A stretch of 27,821 nucleotides of DNA. Origin: an uncultured Blautia sp. GTDB taxonomy: Bacteria > Bacillota > Clostridia > Lachnospirales > Lachnospiraceae. The position numbers were made by a program, and so were the translations under genes. This document shows, piece after piece, positions 22,572 through 27,821 of this stretch. Each line of letters opens with the position of its first letter. Within the stretch, counting starts at the first letter, position 1. Below the pieces are notes generated by a model. That model saw nothing but the letters and a program-made list of their open reading frames with translations. It did no database searches and was not told the DNA's origin. The stretch is from positions 1-27,821 of the forward strand of contig CAKRRX010000023.1 in NCBI GenBank assembly GCA_934394595.1, read 5' to 3'.

Positions 22572-22605
22572 TTCATGAACGGATAACAGGAGGAAATCAT
22601 AGATT

Positions 22606-23256
22606 ATGAATTTTAGTGTTATGTTAGGACAGCTGGCAAAGGGAATGACCGTGACTACGGAAATTTTCTTTGTAACCCTTATTTTTTCCCTTCCCCTGGG
22701 CCTTCTGGTCTGTTGGGGGAAAATGTCAAAGATCCCGGTGATCCGCTGGATCATCTCCGCCTATATTTCCATCATGCGTGGAACGCCTCTGATGCTTCAG
22801 CTGATGGTAGTATATTTTGGTCCGTATTTTATTTTTGGAATCCGCATTTCCATGGGGTACAGCCTGATCGCAGTATTTATTGCATTTGCTATCAATTACG
22901 CCGCTTATTTTGCAGAGATTTACCGTGGAGGAATCGAATCCATGCCGGCAGGACAGTATGAGGCTGCCAGAATTTTAGGATATTCCAAAGCGCAGACTTT
23001 CTTTCGCATTATCCTGCCACAGGTGATCAAAAGGATTCTTCCATCTATTACCAATGAAGTTATCACCCTTGTAAAGGATACCTCCCTTGCCTTTGTTGTG
23101 GCAGTGGCAGAGATGTTTACCATTGCCAAGCAGATCGCAAGCTCCCAGACCACCATGGTGCCATTTGTAGTTGCGGCTGTATTTTATTACATATTTAATC
23201 TGATCGTGGCAATGGTCATGGATAAAGTGGAAAAGAAATTAAACTATTACCGATAA
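22606..23256 (+). CDS. Polar amino acid ABC transporter, permease
   Basis: Inner-membrane subunit of 216 residues in the His/Glu/Gln permease family. About five hydrophobic segments are visible (near 16-38, 62-78, 82-103, 150-168, 185-208). The conserved cytoplasmic EAA loop reads YEAARILGYSKAQTFFRIIL (about 116-135) with PQVIKRILPS behind it, the contact site for the ATPase. MRGTPLMLQLMVVYFG is another family mark. AGGAGG lies about 10 bases ahead of the ATG. A single permease gene implies a homodimeric channel. The ATPase gene follows after 33 bases. Confidence 0.92.
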   Translation: MNFSVMLGQLAKGMTVTTEIFFVTLIFSLPLGLLVCWGKMSKIPVIRWIISAYISIMRGTPLMLQLMVVYFGPYFIFGIRISMGYSLIAVFIAFAINYAAYFAEIYRGGIESMPAGQYEAARILGYSKAQTFFRIILPQVIKRILPSITNEVITLVKDTSLAFVVAVAEMFTIAKQIASSQTTMVPFVVAAVFYYIFNLIVAMVMDKVEKKLNYYR

Positions 23257-23289
23257 AAGAAGCCTTGCAAATGGCAGAATGGAGATTTT

Positions 23290-23982
23290 ATGAAGTTATT
23301 TGAAATGAAACATATCAAAAAAAGCTTCGGATCCTTAGACGTGCTTCGGGACATTTCCCTGGAGGTAGACAAAGGAGAGGTGCTAAGTATCATAGGGCCG
23401 TCCGGCTCCGGCAAATCTACTTTGCTTCGCTGTGCCACAGGCCTTGAGACGCCGGATTCCGGAGAAATCATTAAAAATGGAAAGATCGGCCTGGTTTTCC
23501 AGAATTTCAATCTGTTTCCCCACTTTTCCGTGCTGAAAAATATTACAGATGCCCCTATTAAAGTGCAGAAAAGAGACAAAAAAGAGGTTTACCAGCAGGC
23601 CAGGGAATTACTTAAGAAAATGGGCCTTTCTGATAAGGAAAAATATTATCCTTACCAGCTTTCCGGTGGACAGCAGCAGCGTGTTTCCATCGCAAGAGCC
23701 CTGTGTATGAATCCGGATATCCTGTTTTTTGACGAGCCGACCTCAGCGCTTGATCCGGAGCTGACAGGAGAAATCCTGAAGGTTATCAAGGATCTGGCAG
23801 CAGAGCATATCACCATGGTGATCGTTACCCATGAGATGAGCTTTGCCAGGGATATTTCAGACCGCATTATTTTTATGGATGATGGACTGATCGCAGTGGA
23901 AGGAACTCCGGAAGAGGTATTTTCCTCAGATCACGTGAGAATGAAGGAATTCCTGGGGAAATTCCATCAGGGGCTTGCTTAA
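23290..23982 (+). CDS. Polar amino acid ABC transporter, ATP-binding protein
   Basis: ATPase subunit of 230 residues that drives the importer. All motifs are present: Walker [10 protein letters not shown] (36-44), Q-loop Gln71 in VFQNFNLFP, signature LSGGQQQR (124-131), Walker [13 protein letters not shown] with catalytic Glu149, and the switch His181 in VTHEM. The segment between Walker A and the Q-loop is about ten residues shorter than in many GlnQ-type ATPases ([13 protein letters not shown]). TGGAGA precedes the ATG. Its final codons contain the -35 box of the purB promoter. Confidence 0.94.
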   Translation: MKLFEMKHIKKSFGSLDVLRDISLEVDKGEVLSIIGPSGSGKSTLLRCATGLETPDSGEIIKNGKIGLVFQNFNLFPHFSVLKNITDAPIKVQKRDKKEVYQQARELLKKMGLSDKEKYYPYQLSGGQQQRVSIARALCMNPDILFFDEPTSALDPELTGEILKVIKDLAAEHITMVIVTHEMSFARDISDRIIFMDDGLIAVEGTPEEVFSSDHVRMKEFLGKFHQGLA

Positions 23983-24003
23983 AAACGATGGATGTTATAT
24001 AAT
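23975..24003 (+). promoter_or_regulatory. Probable promoter of purB-purA
   Basis: TTGCTT and a perfect TATAAT are 17 bases apart, with the -35 box overlapping the end of the transporter ATPase gene. The 76-base leader to the purB ATG has a 6-bp hairpin (ATGCGG/CCGCAT, 24012-24034) but no recognisable purine riboswitch. Confidence 0.65.
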
Positions 24004-24079
24004 CCCCTTGTATGCGGGAAAATGTGTTCCGCATTATACACGGCAGATCCGTTTAAATAGAAGAAACAGGAGAGAGAAA

Positions 24080-25513
24080 ATGAGTACAGACAGATACACA
24101 AGCCCATTGTCTGAGCGTTACGCCAGCAGGGAAATGCAGTACATTTTTTCACAGGATATGAAATTCCGCACCTGGAGAAGACTCTGGATCGCTCTGGCAG
24201 AGACAGAGAAAGAGCTTGGACTGAATATTACCCAGGAACAGATCGACGAGCTGAAGGCTCATGTAGATGACATCAATTATGATGTTGCCAAAGCACGTGA
24301 GAAAGAAGTACGCCATGATGTTATGTCCCATGTATATGCCTACGGTGTACAGTGCCCCAAGGCAAAAGGAATCATCCATCTGGGAGCTACATCCTGTTAT
24401 GTGGGAGACAATACAGATATCATTGTTATGACAGAAGCGCTGAAGCTGGTTCGCAAAAAGCTGGTGAACGTGATCTTTGAACTGTCCAAATTTGCGGACA
24501 AGTATAAAGATCAGCCAACTCTTGCATTTACACATTTTCAGCCTGCACAGCCTACTACAGTAGGAAAGCGTGCCACCTTATGGACACAGGAATTTCTCAT
24601 GGATCTGGAGGATCTGGAGTATGTTCTTAGTACCATCAAGCTTCTGGGTTCCAAGGGAACTACAGGAACACAGGCAAGCTTTCTGGAGCTGTTTGATGGA
24701 GATCAGGAGACCATTGACAAGATCGATCCAATGATCGCTGCCAAGATGGGCTTCAAGGAATGCTATCCGGTATCCGGACAGACTTATTCCCGTAAAGTTG
24801 ACACAAGAGTAGCTAATATCCTTGCCGGAATCGCAGCAAGTGCCCACAAGATGTCAAATGACATCCGTCTTCTTCAGCATCTGAAGGAAGTGGAAGAGCC
24901 ATTTGAGAAATCCCAGATCGGATCTTCTGCTATGGCATATAAGCGAAATCCTATGAGAAGTGAGCGTATCGCCTCTCTTTCCAGATATGTAATGGTAGAT
25001 GCCCTGAATCCGGCCATCACATCTGCAACCCAGTGGTTTGAGAGAACTCTGGACGATTCTGCAAACAAGCGTCTTTCCATTCCGGAAGGATTCCTTGCAA
25101 TTGACGGTATTCTGGATCTTTGCCTGAATGTGGTAGACGGCCTTGTGGTATATCCGAAGGTAATCGAGAAACATATGATGGCTGAGCTGCCATTTATGGC
25201 AACTGAGAATATTATGATGGATGCGGTAAAGGCAGGTGGAGACCGACAGGAGCTTCATGAGCGCATCCGTGAGCTTTCCATGGAAGCAGGAAAGAATGTC
25301 AAGGTAGAGGGTAAGGATAACAACCTTCTTGAGCTGATCGCAGCCGACCCTGCATTCAATCTGACCCTGGAAGAACTTCAGAAAACCATGGATCCCAAGA
25401 AATATGTGGGACGTGCCAAGGTGCAGACTGAGGCATTTCTTGCCAAGGTGGTACAGCCGGTTCTGGACGGACATAAAGAGATGCTGGGAATGACAGCGGA
25501 GATTAACGTTTGA
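24080..25513 (+). CDS. purB: Adenylosuccinate lyase
   Basis: Fumarase/aspartase-superfamily enzyme that removes fumarate from SAICAR and from adenylosuccinate in purine synthesis. The 477-residue protein begins MSTDRYTSPLSERYASREM. It carries HLGATSCYVGDNTD and FTHFQPAQPTTVGKR (catalytic His region), TGTQASFLELFDGD, and the superfamily signature GSSAMAYKRNPMRSERI near residue 280 with the mobile-loop serine. ATG 24080 follows CAGGAGAGAG; the frame is open further upstream, but those codons lie in the promoter and the ATPase gene. purA follows after 43 bases, so the two steps from IMP to AMP are adjacent. Confidence 0.96.
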   Translation: MSTDRYTSPLSERYASREMQYIFSQDMKFRTWRRLWIALAETEKELGLNITQEQIDELKAHVDDINYDVAKAREKEVRHDVMSHVYAYGVQCPKAKGIIHLGATSCYVGDNTDIIVMTEALKLVRKKLVNVIFELSKFADKYKDQPTLAFTHFQPAQPTTVGKRATLWTQEFLMDLEDLEYVLSTIKLLGSKGTTGTQASFLELFDGDQETIDKIDPMIAAKMGFKECYPVSGQTYSRKVDTRVANILAGIAASAHKMSNDIRLLQHLKEVEEPFEKSQIGSSAMAYKRNPMRSERIASLSRYVMVDALNPAITSATQWFERTLDDSANKRLSIPEGFLAIDGILDLCLNVVDGLVVYPKVIEKHMMAELPFMATENIMMDAVKAGGDRQELHERIRELSMEAGKNVKVEGKDNNLLELIAADPAFNLTLEELQKTMDPKKYVGRAKVQTEAFLAKVVQPVLDGHKEMLGMTAEINV

Positions 25514-25556
25514 TAATTGTAAAACATTTCGATCAGACACAGGAGGAAGTTGAGTT

Positions 25557-26837
25557 ATGATCAAAGCAGTAGTTGGAGCAAACTGGGGAGATGAAGGAAA
25601 AGGTAAAATTACCGACATGCTTGCCGAGAAAGCAGATATCATCGTCAGATTCCAGGGTGGTGCAAATGCAGGACATACTATCGTAAACGATTATGGTAAG
25701 TTCGCACTTCACACTCTGCCGTCAGGCGTATTCTACGGACACACCACAAGTGTGATCGGCAACGGTGTTGCACTGAATATCCCTGTATTTTTTAAAGAAT
25801 ATAATGAAGTAGTCAGCAAAGGGGTTCCGGCGCCGAAGATCCTGATCTCTGACAGAGCACAGATCGTGATGCCATATCACATTCTGTTTGACCAGTATGA
25901 GGAAGAGCGTCTGGGCGGCAAGTCCTTTGGTTCCACCAAATCCGGTATCGCACCTTTCTATTCTGATAAATATGCGAAGATCGGTTTCCAGGTAAATGAG
26001 CTTTTTGACGAAGACCGTCTGAAAGAAAAGCTGGCAAGTGTATGTGAGACCAAGAATGTTCTTCTGGAGCATTTATACCACAAACCTCTTCTGAATGTGG
26101 ATGAAATTTTTGCAGAGCTGATGGAATATAAGAAAATGGTTGAGCCATATGTATGTGATGTTTCCCTGTACCTGAACAATGCACTGAAAGAGGGCAAGGA
26201 GATCCTTCTTGAGGGACAGCTTGGTACTCTGAAAGACCCGGATCATGGTATTTATCCAATGGTTACTTCTTCTTCCACACTGGCTGCTTACGGTGCCATC
26301 GGAGCAGGTGTACCACCATATGAGATCAAGCAGATCGTAGTTGTAAGCAAGGCTTATTCAAGTGCAGTAGGAGCTGGAGCTTTTGTTTCCGAGATTTTCG
26401 GAGAAGAGGCAGATGAGCTGAGAAGACGTGGCGGTGACGGCGGAGAGTACGGCGCTACCACAGGACGTCCGAGACGTATGGGCTGGTATGACTGTGTTGC
26501 ATCCAAATATGGCTGCCGTCTCCAGGGTGCTACAGATGTGGCATTTACTGTACTTGACGTACTTGGCTATCTGGATGAGATTCCGGTTTGTGTTGCTTAC
26601 GATATCGACGGAGAGATCACAACAGAGTTCCCAACCACAGCGAAGCTGGAAAAGGCAAAACCGGTTATCGAGACACTTCCGGGATGGAAATGTGACATCC
26701 GTGGAATCAAGAACTATGAGGATCTTCCGGAGAACTGCAGAAAATACATCGAGTTCATCGAGGAGAAGATCGGTTATCCGATCACCATGGTTTCCAACGG
26801 ACCTGGAAGAAACGATATCATTTACAGAAATAAATAA
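25557..26837 (+). CDS. purA: Adenylosuccinate synthetase
   Basis: GTP-dependent enzyme joining IMP and aspartate to adenylosuccinate, the substrate PurB converts to AMP. The 426-residue protein has the N-terminal P-loop GANWGDEGKGK (about 7-17) with the catalytic Asp, RFQGGANAGHT with catalytic His, LEGQLGTLKDPDHGIYPMVT, and the aspartate-binding loop TTGRPRRMGWYD. AGGAGGAAG lies 8 bases before the ATG. Length is normal. Confidence 0.96.
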   Translation: MIKAVVGANWGDEGKGKITDMLAEKADIIVRFQGGANAGHTIVNDYGKFALHTLPSGVFYGHTTSVIGNGVALNIPVFFKEYNEVVSKGVPAPKILISDRAQIVMPYHILFDQYEEERLGGKSFGSTKSGIAPFYSDKYAKIGFQVNELFDEDRLKEKLASVCETKNVLLEHLYHKPLLNVDEIFAELMEYKKMVEPYVCDVSLYLNNALKEGKEILLEGQLGTLKDPDHGIYPMVTSSSTLAAYGAIGAGVPPYEIKQIVVVSKAYSSAVGAGAFVSEIFGEEADELRRRGGDGGEYGATTGRPRRMGWYDCVASKYGCRLQGATDVAFTVLDVLGYLDEIPVCVAYDIDGEITTEFPTTAKLEKAKPVIETLPGWKCDIRGIKNYEDLPENCRKYIEFIEEKIGYPITMVSNGPGRNDIIYRNK

Positions 26838-26878
26838 GCAAATACAGGCATCTGTCTGTGAAATAAATGACAAAACTG

Positions 26879-26900
26879 CGCCGGAGGATTTTCTCCGGCG
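26879..26900 (+). terminator. Hairpin after purA, weak terminator
   Basis: CGCCGGAG, six bases, CTCCGGCG form a perfect 8-bp GC-rich hairpin 41 bases after purA. The following TGTGTTGTAT is T-rich but lacks a clean T-run. Confidence 0.55.
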
Positions 26901-26997
26901 TGTGTTGTATGAGAAGAAATGTGATAGAAACGTGTTGCCGGAACATATTGCGGTGAAAGAGCGTTTTTTTGTAAGGGAACTTTGAAAGGAAATTTAG

Positions 26998-27819
26998 ATG
27001 AAAAATTTGAAACGTGCAGCTGCCATTCTTGGTGTGGTCGTGCTTCTGGTGGTCTGCTGTCTGCCTATGATCTTTGCCTTTGGCAGTGGAGAGAATTCCC
27101 AGGGGAATTTTAAGGCAGCAGTGGGCATGGTGATCCTGGTGCCGGTGCTGGCCTATGTTTTTCTTATGGTTTACAAGCTCCTGAAGAAAGAAAATAAGGA
27201 GGTAGAGGGCGAAGTGAAAAATATTATTTTTGATGTGGGACAGGTTCTGGTGACCTACGACTGGGAAAGCTATCTGAAGAGCTTCCATTTTCCAAAGGAA
27301 GAGTACGATCTGATGGCCGAAAAGGTATTCAAAAGCCAGATCTGGAATGAAAGAGACAGAGGACTTTATGAGGAAGAGGAATATGTAAGACAGTTTAAAG
27401 AATCCCTTCCAGCTGAATATGAGGAAGATTTAAAAGAGGTCCTTGCAAAAAGCGAAGGGACTATTACCACCAAGGACTATGCAAAGACCTGGACCGATTA
27501 TCTGAAAAGCCAGGGATACCGCCTGTATATCCTTTCTAACTACTGCCAGTACACCCTGGATCGCACCAGGGAAACGAAGATGCCATTTCTGAAAAATATG
27601 GATGGAGTGATCTTTTCCTGTGAGGTAAAGGAAATCAAGCCGGAACCGGAAATCTATAAGATCCTGCTTTCCAGATATGGATTAAAGCCGGAAGAAAGCG
27701 TATTCCTGGACGACCGTCCGGAGAATTGTGAAGCTGCCAGAAAGCTGGGCATCCATGCCATCGAATTCCATGATCTGAAGCAGGCAGCTGGGGAACTTGA
27801 AAAGCTGGGAGTGAAATAA
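26998..27819 (+). CDS. HAD-superfamily hydrolase with two N-terminal membrane helices
   Basis: A 273-residue protein. Two hydrophobic segments (about 6-28 and 39-60) precede a complete HAD domain of the YihX-like subclass. Motif I is FDVGQVLVTYD with nucleophile Asp79; Gly81 replaces the second Asp of DxD, as in FDLGNV-type phosphatases. Motif II is YILSNY, motif III the Lys in EIKPEPEIYK, and motif IV VFLDDRPENCEAA. The substrate is probably a small phosphate ester such as a sugar phosphate, but is unknown. AAAGGAA precedes the ATG. A second possible start, GTG 27214 with AAGGAGG 11 bases upstream, would give the HAD domain alone. It ends 2 bases from the window edge. Confidence 0.82.
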   Translation: MKNLKRAAAILGVVVLLVVCCLPMIFAFGSGENSQGNFKAAVGMVILVPVLAYVFLMVYKLLKKENKEVEGEVKNIIFDVGQVLVTYDWESYLKSFHFPKEEYDLMAEKVFKSQIWNERDRGLYEEEEYVRQFKESLPAEYEEDLKEVLAKSEGTITTKDYAKTWTDYLKSQGYRLYILSNYCQYTLDRTRETKMPFLKNMDGVIFSCEVKEIKPEPEIYKILLSRYGLKPEESVFLDDRPENCEAARKLGIHAIEFHDLKQAAGELEKLGVK

Positions 27820-27821
27820 AA

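Noticed and set aside
23975..24079. TTG start extending PurB by 35 residues
   Set aside because: It overlaps the ATPase gene and the promoter TTGCTT-N17-TATAAT; the ATG at 24080 has the good ribosome binding site and the family N-terminus.
24004..24079. Purine riboswitch ahead of purB
   Set aside because: The leader is short, with only a 6-bp hairpin and none of the conserved core of purine or PRPP riboswitches.
26428..26985. 185-residue frame overlapping the end of purA
   Set aside because: Out-of-frame shadow of purA that runs into the spacer; Ser/Arg-rich without a ribosome binding site.

Overview
The window looks like a chromosomal segment of a low-to-moderate GC, Gram-positive, spore-forming Firmicute, most probably a Lachnospiraceae member (Blautia/Dorea-like; genus is a guess). 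The grounds are the dnaK-dnaJ-prmA-rsmE order, an ireB-ruvX-DUF1292 cluster, a sigma-K gene, strong GGAGG ribosome binding sites, TTG/GTG starts, and a DUF5717/DUF5716 gene pair that I remember as typical of Clostridia. Nothing marks it as phage, plasmid or insertion sequence; it is almost entirely core genome.

Layout. 1-2024: 3' end of dnaK, then dnaJ, closed by a strong terminator. 2079-6851: a PAP2-type membrane protein, prmA, rsmE, a cysteine desulfurase and thiI, closely packed and partly overlapping (ribosome and tRNA modification, including the desulfurase-ThiI sulfur relay for 4-thiouridine). 6852-7271: a gene-free block of structured repeats in an A-B-A'-B'-A arrangement. 7322-7558 (minus): an HPr-like protein without the active-site histidine, divergent from mtaB (7710-9032). 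9103-14960: a long colinear run ireB-ruvX-DUF1292-(structured leader)-rnjA-ylbF-truncated mltG-trmR-trhP, a version of the B. subtilis yrzL-yrrK-yrzB-yrrL-yrrM-yrrN/O cluster with RNase J and a YlbF protein inserted. 14973-15593 (minus): sigK, uninterrupted and without a pro-sequence. 15759-21429: a three-gene operon of a 1197-residue protein, an Hsp70-like protein and a TPR-like protein. 21562-23982: a polar amino acid ABC transporter. 24080-26837: purB and purA. 26998-27819: a membrane-anchored HAD-family hydrolase.

The best candidate for an undescribed system is the 15759-21429 operon. Its middle gene reads as a divergent Hsp70: a nucleotide-binding domain with a degenerate second phosphate loop, then a beta domain that lines up by eye with the DnaK substrate-binding domain encoded at the start of this same window, but with no helical lid. 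It lies between a giant Ig-like/solenoid protein and a small TPR protein, which suggests a dedicated chaperone or scaffold machine. Second is the repeat block at 6855-7269, whose two B units differ at 27 of 96 positions yet keep the same hairpins through compensatory changes. Third are the structured leader before rnjA and the HPr-like protein lacking the phosphorylatable histidine.

All calls come from reading the sequence and from knowledge of protein families. No database search or folding program was run.
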